From the NCBI GenBank assembly GCA_025267735.1, contig CM046297.1, positions 36,234,011 through 36,298,010 of the forward strand: a stretch of DNA of 64,000 bases, written 5' to 3'. The DNA is from Mactra quadrangularis. Taxonomy: Eukaryota; Mollusca; Bivalvia; Venerida; Mactridae. Below the pieces are notes generated by a model that saw only the letters and a list, made by a program, of their open reading frames with translations, was not told the origin of the DNA and searched no databases. Positions 48,807-60,300 of the stretch are shown here, in pieces (the stretch's first letter is position 1; every line of letters begins with the position of its first letter). A program made the position numbers and the translations under genes.

Positions 48807-49172
48807 CTTGTCTATAACCAGTAGCCTGTTCAGTTATCCCGAACGTTCTAAAACGTTCCGTTACGGAAGTGTCGGAACAACTCAACCTAAAGACAACTCA
48901 ACCCGAGACAACTCAATCCCCTTTTAACGGATTGAGTTGTCCCAACTTTGAGTTGAGTTATGCACGGGTTGAGTTGTCAACGGGTTGAGTTTTTCCGTAT
49001 CCATAACGTTAGCTAACAGTAATTACTGAACACGGGGCAGTACTCGCCCTTCCAAACTTCGCCATATACATGTACCTTACTAATGAATGGAAATTTACAT
49101 TATTGTCAAATTTTACTGGAAGAGTACATAACCCAAAAGCTTGGGTTCGAATTCGTCTCCCCTTTGCGAATC
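48807..49172. repeat. Family D repeat interrupted by a TIR element (composite copy 2)
   Basis: Left part TTGTCTATAACCAGTA and right part CAGTACTCGCCCTTCC, AATGGAAATTTACATTATTG, TCAAATTTTACTGGAAG and GGGTTCGAATTCG match family D. The family F element at 48824-49037 is flanked by exact CAGTA copies (48819-48823 and 49038-49042), a 5-bp target duplication. Confidence 0.8.
48824..49037. mobile_element. TIR element family F, copy 3, with 5-bp target duplication
   Basis: GCCTGTTCAGTTATCCCGAA at the left, TTACTGAACACGGGG at the right, interior AGACAACTCAACC and GGGTTGAGTTGTC words in inverted arrangement. It sits at the same position of family D as copy 1. Confidence 0.85.
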
Positions 49173-50925
49173 TAGATTTATATGCATTCAAACAAATGTC
49201 TATGCTTTATTTCATTAATTATCTTCCCTAGGTTTAATCGTATACTTGGAAATAATTTTGAAGAGGTTTGTTATTTCATTTTCGTTCTCTGCTTTTAACT
49301 TACGATAAATATTTTCGTAATACTTGCGTTTTAAGAATTTTACTGTGAAAGCGCTCACAGAATAGTAATCCTAAATTTACGTTAATGATGCCAATAAAAA
49401 GTAACCATAGTAATAAAAGAATTGTCGGTGCTACATCAAAGACATACTGACTGTCAGCCTGTGAACAATGGCAATCTTTAACATCAAACATTTAGACGTC
49501 ATAAAATTGATTAATTTCTTCAATAATTCATATTTATGAGAACTGACATAACATTTTATGTAAGTCACGTCTTTATAATTTTGACAAACGAGAATCTACG
49601 AGATTTATCATTGTGGCAACAATGCAAATGGCGGCCACATGCTCAGAGGTTATCGTAAATTGACATACTTTCTCTTTGCTGCTTTCCGTAAAATCGACAT
49701 CTTAGTCATTTGGGACGATAGAGAAAATGTTCATTCAAAACTTTGCTGAAGTTGCATCATTTAACGCCAAATAGGTATAAATGACACCGAAAAATATCAA
49801 CTCAATGAACTAGGTCACCACAATATTCATTCGCGAGACAAAGTAGCTCCTTCTACAACGTATTTCGATTTTTAAGAAGAACACATTCATTGAACTATTT
49901 CAAACTTATTTCGATGAACTGGGTCGCCATTTCCCTGCAGGACATTCATCCGCGAAACAAAATAGTCCCTGCAAAAACATAATTCATTTGTTAAAGGAAA
50001 ACAGACTTTGAACTATTTCCAAATTATTTGAAACATTTTAACTATATCTTGAAACACTCCGCCATCAGCACAAAAATACCTTCATTTTTCTTTGATTACT
50101 GTCGATGTTACATAACTATTCTGACAATAAGCCAGAAACGCTTTCAGGGGATTTTAAAAACATTGTATAACATAATATTTACCTCATCCTTTGTGCCAAG
50201 CAAAACACAAGTCATGTTCGCTTTTGTGCTTCAAAGTTAATAGAATCCATGCCGAAATTTCATGTTAAAGGTACTTATCACCGATTGATGGATCATAATT
50301 GAAACATTGATTTATAATGTTTGGAAGGATTCTTAAATCGTTTTCGTCGATACGAGAATAAAGCGCTAAAATTTAAGAAAATTCCGCAGTTTTAATTAAC
50401 AAAATGCATCAGAATTCACTTATTTCATTTTCAAATTCTCAAAACCGTATCATGACGGTTTATTTATAGTTTAATTTCAGCCATCGCTTTTGACCAATAG
50501 ATTTAAAGAATTTCTGTTAGTCAGCCAATCAGATCGCTCCGGCGATGCCATTTATGAAGCACAGGAAATGTTTAAAACCCTATATCCGTTTAGATTTCAC
50601 GGGCTTTGCTCGGGTAATGTATAAAAACCCGTGTTTACGTTACATACCCGATTTTTCAGTACATTTAGGCTAAAGATCAGTCATACCGTACCTGTAAGCC
50701 TCTTTAGAACTATTTCTGGTAAATCACATAATCTTACATCATTATCTTGTCAAACATAAGAATTAATGACGATATATAAATAATTACTCGGCAATATTAT
50801 AAAAACATGTTTGTTTTTTATACAAGTAAATAAATACTGCACTCATTGCTTTGTTGTGTTTTTGTTTGTTTAAGTCTGTTCTTGTTTTGTTTTTTGTGCT
50901 TGTCTTTAATTATCCTTGTTTAGTT

Positions 50926-51070
50926 TGTACATGTTTTTGTTTGAATTTGTTTTTTGTTTGTACTTGTTTTTGTTTGTACTTGTTTTTGTCTGTACTTGTT
51001 TTTGTTTGTACTTGTTTTTGTCTGTACTTGTTTTTGTTTGTACTTGTTTTTGTTTGTACTTGTTTTGTTT
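50926..51070 (+). repeat. 16-bp minisatellite, about 8-9 copies
   Basis: The unit TACTTGTTTTTGTTTG (sometimes GTCTG) repeats head to tail on this strand, with looser G/T-only versions upstream from 50850. The Cys/Leu/Phe-rich frames across it are artefacts. Confidence 0.9.
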
Positions 51071-51761
51071 GCCTTTTCTGGTAGATCAAATGCAGCAGTC
51101 AGTTTATGAAACTATTTTTATGGAATGCATCCGTTTTGAACATCCTATATATTAGATAAGAAACTCATGATTGTGAAGAATCATTATCAACAAGGCTTGC
51201 AACAAGGATTGTCAACCAGTCAGAGTTTACTGTGATTTTAAATCATTGATCTTTAGCACAAGTCCGTAGTGTATTGAACAAAGTCATGGCTTTAGTCGGA
51301 TGGTATATTCATTGAACTTCGAATCCTACGGCTGAGTTTGAACCGCGGCTGCGGTGTATAATAATTTTCTATGAAAAAATGAAAATAATGTCAAATTTTC
51401 TCCATGTATGCAACAGTTGTTCGCTGCTGGAAGGAAAGTAAGCAAGTACTTGTAAAAACAGAATTTTGGAAACCTGGTTAGGAAATCCTGCCAACGTTTG
51501 TAATTAAGTCAATATTTATTAACAACATAAAATCTTAATAAAACAAACAAAAACAAAACAACGTACTTTGATAAATTGATCATAATATTTTATAACTTTT
51601 GGATAGAAAACAACGATGCGCTAATAGATATGCACGATTAATGTTATACACATTTTATAGGTATACACTTATTTTGTAAACATGGCATGTTATTGTACTT
51701 TAGATTTTAGACTCATTTGTTTATGGGGAGGGGGATATTGAAACACGCTGAGATACGAGTA

Positions 51762-51899
51762 AATGAGTAGTTTGTCCAAGCCCTGTAGTTAGGGTAAAGT
51801 TTCTTGCTTAAGGAATCAACAAAGGGTATAATTTGAACCAAATGGAGACAGCTATCCATTGAATACCGTTCAAATGCACTTGGCCACGCCCTCCCCTTA
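51762..51899 (-). repeat. tRNA-derived SINE family E, copy 2 (diverged)
   Basis: On the minus strand GGGAGGGCGTGGCCAAGTGC starts a tRNA-like head, then a decayed box B (GGTTCAAATTATACC) and a body with GTTGATTCCTTAAGCAAGAA matching the TTTCCTTGAGCAAGATT block of copy 1. Confidence 0.6.
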
Positions 51900-52301
51900 A
51901 TAGTTAATGCAGTTGATAACTAAATCATGCTCGGCAGTACAAATTTTGACATTATCGAAAGAAAATCTGCCCAACTTTCTAATTACAATATTTTTACGAC
52001 ATTCACTTCACGTCGATGACTAATGCAAACGATTTACGACATTATAAACGATCCACCAATCAAAATGAAGTATTTTCCACTTCACGTGCGCCGCGTGAAT
52101 CTCGTGTTTCGCGAGCTTTGTCTAGTAAAGTGACATTTAAGTTTATTTCTGTATTATTTCTGTATAATTGTCTATAAAATCTTCCATCTACCTAGTCTCA
52201 TATGAGATTATCAATTAATCTTGCCTAAAACACTTTATATTATGAAGTAATACCACTTAAGGCCAAGGTACATTTTCATTGGTTTCTTTTGTTGTAGATG
52301 T

Positions 52302-52615
52302 TGGGTTTTATGTCGTTGTAACTCATAGTATAGGTCATATCACGGTGATCACTCAGCCTACTCACTGTTCCTGGAAAGGCTAAATCTCTGAATTTAGATG
52401 TTAAACAGTTACTATGTGCATACTTATGTAAATGCCTTACAACTTTCCTACATTATTTAGAATTATTGGTAGGAGGACGAATGACCTTAGACATTATTTC
52501 ATGACCAAACACAACGAAAGACTACCACGCTCGAAAATCGAACCTACGACCCCTCGATCTGTTGACTTCTGAGCTATCGACTGAGATAGGCGGACTGACG
52601 TACGTTGATTATCGT
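52302..52615 (-). mobile_element. tRNA-derived SINE family H, sharing the 3' tail of family B
   Basis: The minus-strand head has box A-like GATAGCTCAGAAGTC and box B GGTTCGATTTTCGAG (52540-52612). The body (TTTGGTCATGAAATAATGTC) differs from family B. The 3' tail (CCAGGAACAGTGAGTAGGC, GTGATATGACCTATACTATG, AGTTACAACGACATAAAACC) lines up with the family B tail (CCAGGAAACCTATAGTAGG, GTCGTATATATGACCTATA, GTTGAATACGACGTTAAA). Confidence 0.6.
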
Positions 52616-55284
52616 CGTATATTTTATGAAATCCCTCTTTGTTTTTGCCAACAATATACATTGTATCTATATCTATAATTTTGAAACATTTCTACATTAA
52701 ACACTGTCTGACCCCTTTCCGATAATTTTCATTAAAACCTAGTTATGCGATTTTTTAAGTTCTTAAACACTCTATTAATTTTATTTACTGCTATTTAAAA
52801 TCAATTTATAAGAAAACATTAAACTTCTAAATACCTGTATTTCGGTGGAATTATAAAAACAGAAATTTTGACACTTAAGTTAATTCGTAATAAATCGGTG
52901 AAGTGCGTCAAGGTTTCTAGAATTGGAGAGATATTCCCTTTTTTCCTAACTTTAGTTTAACCTCACATATTTTCACCAAAATCGCTTATGGTTTTCGTTC
53001 ATTTTAATTTGTATTTTAAAAAAGGCAACAAACCGGAAGCATTGACTTTATTTTCTAAGTGTGTTCTTTTTTACCTTCACTTCGTATGTCATCGATGCAT
53101 TGCAGTAACAAAGTAAGGGCTAACCTGAACTCGGTAGAAATAAAGGTGTCCATAGGCTCGACATCTCACTGTAGAAATAAGGGTGTATCACCATATTGAT
53201 TAAAATGATGTCTTACAGTTAATTAATGTTGTAGTTAAAGAAATCCGGTCCTGCTGTTTTAACAATGCACTCTGATATCTTGTACTTAGTAATTTACTGT
53301 TTGGTGTGTGAGAGTTGCCATTACATTTGCAGTTTTTGTGCTATCACGATACTTTATTTAAAGCCACGGACATAGTGTCCTAAATGTGCCATAACGACAT
53401 TAGTTGTGTCACCGACACTACAGCACCCACAGTGGTGCATACAATAGTTAACACAATCGATATGAATTAGGTTAAAACTAAAACAAACCCAGTGCCTTCA
53501 GCGTTTTGATTTTTAAACCAATCACAGTAGCGCTTATATACAGCCCTTAGAAATTTTATCTTGAACTTCGAGTAAGGTTATCTGCAGACTCAAAAATAAA
53601 TGTATATAAAATGAATGACCGAGAGAGACACTGTCACATACAATTATGATTTAGGATCAGAGCCGAGGACTTCCAAAAGTACATGAATAGTTAGGAGAGT
53701 GGATTTTCCAAATGTAACACTGAACTTTATGAACGTTCAGTGGCAGTAACTATGACAGAAAATTTGTCAAGACAGTCTTTTATCACCTCTTGAGTATAAA
53801 TTTGAACTTCGTGTAGGTAATGGTGTCATTAACATATATCCGTGGTATTTCAAACATTAATTGTGTAATTAGTGCAGGCTTCACGTGAATTATATATTTG
53901 ATTAGAACGTGATTCACGTGCATTTCATTAAATCATTAATGATCCCGTTTTATCTACAAGACTTGCAGGAAGAAATTGGCACCGTACATCAAAAAGATAA
54001 AAAGTTTCATCAAACATCCATTTACTTGTTTTTTCTCTGTTGTACCTCAAAGCTGTAATCTTAATTTTGAGTGTTTTCGCTTTCATTTGGAGCACTTGCA
54101 ATAATGCACTCTTAATTTATCACAAACAACGCACTGCAAGGCAGCTTTATTTACCCTGAAAGAAAAGTATGATTATTTTACGTTTGCAGTATAAATAAAA
54201 CTCATCAAAACTTCAAAGGTAGTTTTCTAAAATAATTAAATCTTTATACTCCTGAAGTGCACGTTTAATAAAAGAGTTTCGGAAAGAATTTATAGTATGT
54301 TATATTGTTGAGAATGCCTGGCGTTTTAGCACAGTCACGTGTGGCCATTATGTCCTTACATTGTCATAATGACGTCACACCCGGCACGCGGTCAGTTAAA
54401 ACTCAAAATCACATGCATTTTCAATTATTATTCACGTTTCTGATCCGTGTAAAATAAATAATAGCATGTATTTAATTTCAATATAATTAAGCTCTCAGTA
54501 AATTGGCTCTAGAACAGCGCCGTATTTCATAGGTATAGATTTAATCAAAACGGTATTACGTAACTTTTCCCCTAACCCATTGACATGTAATAGCTAATTG
54601 ACAATCACGCCGTTCATTTCCCGGATTGTTTTTGCATTCTTGATAAATAAAATACAACGGTATCTGTGAGAATTCTTACGAACAAACTGCAGTTTTTATG
54701 GCACAATTCATTACATGTTCACTATTGAGAAAGCCTCGTGCATTCCACAACTGTGAACAGACGTCAAAAATAGACGATGCTAAAACTTGATGGCTTTTCA
54801 ATACTTTCAGAATTTTCTTGCCGAGTTTTTCTCTCTTTTGAATGCAAGTAAAAGAATGAATGTTATATTTAGACTTGAACCATGTTTAACATTTTTATTA
54901 CGTTACTAAACGATGTTATTTTTAGTGTAAAGAATGCAAAATAAACATTAAATAATGGCGGGATGGTGTTCACTGCGCATGCCCGAGAAAATTGTTGATT
55001 ATACGCAAGCGTCTTAGAGCAATGATCATAAATTTGAATTTTAGAATTTCATCTTAGTTTATTTTCTGAATATTTGATCATAAATTGAAGTTACCAATGT
55101 AAAGGTGTTAGGCTCGGAGTCATTCACTGATGCACGTTTTATGATCTTTAATCTTAATTAAGTTTTTGTTGAATATTTCTAGAGAAAAAGATACTGAACG
55201 TCAAAAGCTTTTTGAGAATCCTGGCTAAGCAATATAAGATCAAACAATAGAAATACGTTTTTTTTCAATCCTATTAAAAAGTGT

Positions 55285-55530
55285 TTGACTGCCGTAGTAA
55301 CCTCTCGAATAGCTTGTTGGTAACATGTCTGAATATGAATCCATGGGCCATTGGTTCGATTCCTGGACATGACCTACATAACTTTATAGATTTTTATCAC
55401 GAACTATTCCCTATAGCAATTCTCCAGCCTATCACTATATCAAAAAGGACAGTTGTTTGCCACTTGCACACTGGCAGGGGATTTGTGCCAAGTAATTGGT
55501 CAAAAAGGGTCTAGGGATTTAGGTCTATTT
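55285..55530 (+). repeat. SINE-like repeat family A, copy 4 (best preserved head)
   Basis: Box B GGTTCGATTCC is intact in CCATTGGTTCGATTCCTGG, with a box-A-like ATAGCTTGTTGGTAACATG about 45 bases before it. The body follows the family order: GAACTATTCCCTATAGCAAT, TCTCCAGCCTATCACTATAT, CAAAAAGGACAGTTG. This copy shows that the family is tRNA-derived. Confidence 0.7.
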
Positions 55531-56308
55531 GTAGAACGGGAGTAGGACGTCTGACCGCTGCAAATATGAGTGAAAAAATGTTACAAGACTGCGTAAAGCA
55601 CCATAAGTAACAATACATTGCTTCCTTAAAAATGTTCAGAATTGTAAGTTCAAGAACCACACCCAGTGCGAACTTATATACGTGCACCTTGGTTTACTAA
55701 CCAAACAAACGTTTTTGTAAGAACAATAGCTCCAAACTTATTTCATTCTGTTAGTTTTGAACACTTACCAAGACGTCATCACTCTGTTAGCTAAAATATT
55801 GACATGAAACAAAGTTTGGCTAAGGTTTACTGTATACATTGTCTTACTAGGTTTGCTTAATGCATATTGCAGATGCTTTTCGGTAAATTCTCGCGTAGTT
55901 TGACCCATTTTCGGTACAAACTGTTATGAATGTCAGTCACTGCACTCTGATCATGTATTTGACTGAACGGTGACTATGTAACTTTAGTACAATATTATAC
56001 GACTCAGAAAATATATGTCACATACGTGTATATGAATGAAATGCCAAATACAATCTAAACCGAAATATTGTTTCGGTGCAAGATCGGATATTTTCATGAA
56101 TATTCAAAGTATATCGTTTAAAAACGGCATTTGTGAATAAAAATGGACCATTCTTTATTAATTTAGGTTAATTTTGATTAATTGTTGACCATGTTCTAGT
56201 ATTGTCGGCCATCTTTAATTGATATCGGCCAATTTCTAAGAAAAGCGACCGGTTCGAAATTAATATCGGGTATTTGTCTATTATTAGCGGCCATATTAAA
56301 TAAATATC

Positions 56309-57540
56309 GGCCAATCCACAGGGAATTGTCAAGTTACCTCCCTTTGATTTTTCAAACATACCTTTTATATACTTATATACAAGGGGTACAACTGCGTTTA
56401 CTAGACCGATTCATCTAGATTTATTATTTTGTGGCTCACAAAAAAAACTGATACCCTGGTAGCACTTTAACCTCACGATTAAATAGACTAAACATACGTC
56501 TTCGAACTATGAATGTTTATTGTTTCAAAGGGCAGATCATTAATACGATTAGATTATCAAAAACATACAAAACAGTACAAAAATCTCAACTCGGACAAGT
56601 TAGTGCACAGTTGAACAGAATGAAAATTGACAAAATTTCAATGTTACGTCGATTCAAGCATGATTTACTCCGTGTTAGATTGTGTTTCTCGCTTCACTAG
56701 TTATAAAAATACAAAACATCGTGCCAATTATAACCAGACATGAAACAAAACGAATATATGTACACTTTTTATCTGTTTTAACCTTAAAAAATTATTCTCA
56801 CAACCATTTTCACTAATACGTCACACACATAATAATCTAATTAGTTAAACAATTTCTGATTCGACGAACCGTACGGGGTTTTTCCTACTTTCAAACGAGA
56901 CAACAAAAATACTACGAAAAAGTCGAAATCTTCCAAATTTGATTCAGTCAATTAGTCGGAAGTCTTGGCGATTTTCGTTTACAAAATTAACCAATCAAAA
57001 AGTTTCTTACAAGTTTCTTGAATAAATTAAGGATACCGGCTACAACATTGATTATCGAATAGAGTTTGTTAATTTCGCTTTTTATGGCTCGCAAGTGTTT
57101 CTCTCAAGGTGGAGAGTTATATTTATTACATTTTTATTCAATAATATTGTTTTTCTGTCATATTTTCTTTTATTGGGGTAAATATGTCATTTTGAAATAT
57201 GAAAATAAAACGATTTTCCTCGAGAAATGTCGATTTCATCTGTGCACTAACTTGTCCGAGTTGAGATTTTTGTGCTGTTTTTTATGTTTTTGAAACTTTA
57301 ATCGTATTAACGGTCTGCCCTATGAAACATTTAATATTCATAGCTCGAAGAGTTATGTTTAATCAATTTAATCGTTCCGTTAAAGTGCCGCTAGGGTATA
57401 AGAACTTTTTGTGATTCTCAAAATAATATATCAAGATGAAGTGGTCAAGTAAATGCAGTTGTACCCCTTGTATATAAGTATATTAAAGGTATGTTTGAAA
57501 AATCAAAGGGAGGTAACTCGACAATTCCCTGTGGGCCAAT
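56309..57540. mobile_element. Long foldback element: 300-bp inverted arms around a 629-bp centre
   Basis: 56309-56610 and 57240-57540 are inverse copies at roughly 80% identity by eye over about 300 bases: GGCCAATCCACAGGGAATTG / CAATTCCCTGTGGGCCAAT, AAGGGGTACAACTGC / GCAGTTGTACCCCTT and CTCAACTCGGACAAGTTAGT / ACTAACTTGTCCGAGTTGAG. Outside both arms are clusters of TCGGCCATTT and AGCGACC words (56120-56308 and 57541-57720) resembling subterminal transposase-binding repeats. The right outer flank ends near TTTTACTGTAGAAAC. No transposase is visible in the centre. It could be a foldback transposon or two head-to-head insertions. Confidence 0.75.
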
Positions 57541-59080
57541 CTATTAAAAGCGATTTTTTTTATTAAAAGCGACCAGTTGCTAAATATTATTGTTTATTCG
57601 TTAATTATTCCACCACTGACTTCTTAAATCATTGGCCATTTCAATAAATAGCGGCCATTTTCTTAGATCAAAATCGGTCAATTTCACTACATGTCGGCTA
57701 TTTTCGGCCATTGTTACTATATTTAGATTTGTATTGTTTGTTTTTCAGCGGTGTCCTTATTACCAGATTTTACTGTAGAAACTATTATTCTTAAACAAGG
57801 TAGGAGGTTATGTGCCTCCCTTGTGCGCATGTGCCAACTCCTCCCACTTACATGAATATATTTGCATAATATTACGTGTGGATTTTGTACCTATTACCTC
57901 TCGATTTCCACAATTGACTTTACCTATACTGTAATTGAAGTCTTCTTTTTTACTAAAGCGTTCATACTTCTACAATTTCCGGTTAATATGCGGTCCATTC
58001 TTCTGTTTTTACCCATTTAACGACACCCCCCTGTAATTGCATGAATGCCGAATACCGTCATTCCCTCCGAAATCCCAAACTTATGTCTTTTATGTACATT
58101 TAATAGTTTTTCAATATTTAGAATTTAGTAAAAATGTCGGTATGTTCTCGAAAAATCCATTATTGCAGATTTAAAATCCTAATGTCGGATTAAACCGAGA
58201 TCATACGGAAACATCCGAATGAGTGATGGACAAAATGTCTTAATATTGATAACAAGACGTTTAACATACGACAGAGAAATATCTTCTCTACGAATGCGTG
58301 AAGATAAATCTTCAATTCAATAAATTAATGAGGGATAAGATAAATAAATGATCAAGAAAAATAGTTCCTTGTTAAATGCCTGTTAACCATCAAAACAGAC
58401 AGCCGTGGTGTCCATCTTAAGTTTAATGAGGTCAAAAAAATAGTTCCGGTCCATCGAGAAACCAACTGACGCCAGTCACGTCCGAAATCTCGAAATTTCT
58501 CGACTCTTCACCGGCGAGGTACTTTTAGTACGCTTCAAGCGGATTAATTTCAGTTTTACGATGTTTAGTTTCGAATCATTAATAAAAAAAGTTCGAGGAA
58601 TTTTTACGAGGAACTAAATACTGTAAAAAATCGTTAATTACGTAATTTATTATTATTGAAAGATTTTTACGACTTAACCTTCAAAGAATTTCTAATCCTC
58701 AATTCCGTAAATAACTGTTTGCGCTTGATTTCACTGTATAAACACTATTGTACACTTATTAAGATACAGTCAACTCTGTGTACAACAAGCAGTCAAAAGA
58801 ATAAACAAGCTATCACTGTATACAAGTGTTTGATTCGTACTGGTGCAAAACAGAACGAAAATCATATTTGAAGACCTTTTTTATTGGCCACTTAAGTTCG
58901 GATAATGCATAATGCAATAGTTCGTTTGTATGAACCTGCCAACTTTTGTGATGCATATTTAAATTTGGGAAATAGCATTACTTAAATTAGTATTAACAAT
59001 GTATGGCTATGAATACTTGAAAAACATGTTGGCTTCAAACCGCAGTAACATCTTACTAATAGAAGGTTGTAGGTTTGAAC

Positions 59081-59300
59081 TTAGGCCACAACAAGTTGAT
59101 CAAGTGTTCTATGGATTTTCGGGGGGGGGGGAATGGGGCGAGCGAGCGAAGAAATAAAAAAAATCTTAATTTAGTTGCTTTATATAGCAGATTAACCAAA
59201 TTTTTATGAGCGAGCGAGGAAAAACAATTGTGTAAAAACCGTCAAAATTAAGGTGCGAGCTAATCCATAGAACATAATTATGATCAACTTGTTGAGGCCT
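59081..59300. mobile_element. TIR element family G, copy 2
   Basis: TTAGGCCACAACAAGTTGAT and ATCAACTTGTTGAGGCCTTA are the inverted ends. It shares GGGGCGAGCGAGCGAAGAAA, TTAGTTGCTTTATATAGC, TATGAGCGAGCGAGGAAAA and CGTCAAAATTAAGGTGCGAG with copy 1, but carries a 10-G run at 59119-59130 in place of copy 1's A-rich stretch. It sits right after a decayed box-B-like GTTGTAGGTTTGAAC. Confidence 0.85.
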
Positions 59301-59427
59301 TAGCTACAGACAAATGCACTTTTGAGTCAGATAGTATGTACAGGTAGGTGTTTATTTGGAGACTTGTACTGTTATTTTATGGAAGAATCTTTTTAGAACT
59401 GCCTGTTTTATGACTCTTAATGTTTTG

Positions 59428-59536
59428 CAGCATCGCGAAACTTAAGAACGCAACCCTCAAGCAAGCTAAACTCTAAAAATTTAACAGCTAGTTCAATTTA
59501 ACTTTAGCAGCATCGTGAAATTTAAGAACGCAACCC
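59428..59536 (+). repeat. Direct repeat, 78-bp period, two copies
   Basis: GCAGCATCGCGAAACTTAAG then AACGCAACCC (about 59428) recurs as GCAGCATCGTGAAATTTAAG then AACGCAACCC (about 59506), with two substitutions. Confidence 0.65.
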
Positions 59537-60224
59537 AGTAGATCTTTGAAAACTAAATAACTATTCAAATAAAAATCTCAAAAAGGCTGAGCATATTAGT
59601 GTGAATGTATTTTGCACGTATTAAAAATCAATTAACCTATTACCTGTTCTATGAGTGCTAAGATGTGATTCCAATTTCACAGTGAAAGCATCCATTAGTA
59701 CATATGTAACATATACATGTACATGACTAATCTTATTTCTATTCCTGAAAATATTTTTCTCTTATCAAAAATCTTGAAAACAAAGCTTTATTACCAATTA
59801 AATTGATGGAATTCGGATAACTGACTATTATTAAACAATTAGTTTATAGGATTTTCCAAATTAAGTTAGAGTCTCAGAAATAGTGTTGCAATATTTTCAT
59901 GAACAAATTCAAATTTCCTCTATTTTTTTCTTGCCACTCTTAACAGCGCAAACAAATGGCGTTTCATTTTACATTTAAAGAACATTCAAATTCCGGGTTA
60001 TTTTCAAACCTACAAAAATTTTCTGCAATCAAAACATAAATCGAAACATTCTGTTCTTTTAAAAAAATAACGCGTATTCGTTTTGTAATTCCTAAAATTC
60101 TGAAAAACTACAACTAACTCATGATTTAACCTCAATATTAAAGAAATACATCGTTTTTTAATTGTTATCGCATTTTAAACGTTTGCACATAATTTACAGG
60201 TGCGCGCGCATCTTAACAAGTTTT

Positions 60225-60300
60225 GATTGACAGGTGTACAAAGCACTTCCGGTAACCCGACGCCATATTTGTTTTGTTAATGGCTTTCTTGGTGAGTTAT
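60225..60300 (+). promoter_or_regulatory. Possible promoter-like patch
   Basis: ACTTCCGG (ETS-like, about 60245) and CGCCATATT (YY1-like) are followed by ATGGCTTTCTTG|GTGAGT, a start codon with an immediate strong donor. The neighbouring CGCGCGC is a rare CpG-rich spot. This could be a first exon of an unrecognised gene inside the neurexin intron; no downstream exon was found. Confidence 0.2.

Noticed and set aside
50851..51155. Cys/Leu/Phe-rich open frames
   Set aside because: They are translations of the 16-bp G/T minisatellite.
56509..56700. 63-codon frame inside the foldback left arm
   Set aside because: The corresponding frame is not kept in the inverse arm, so it is unlikely to be coding.
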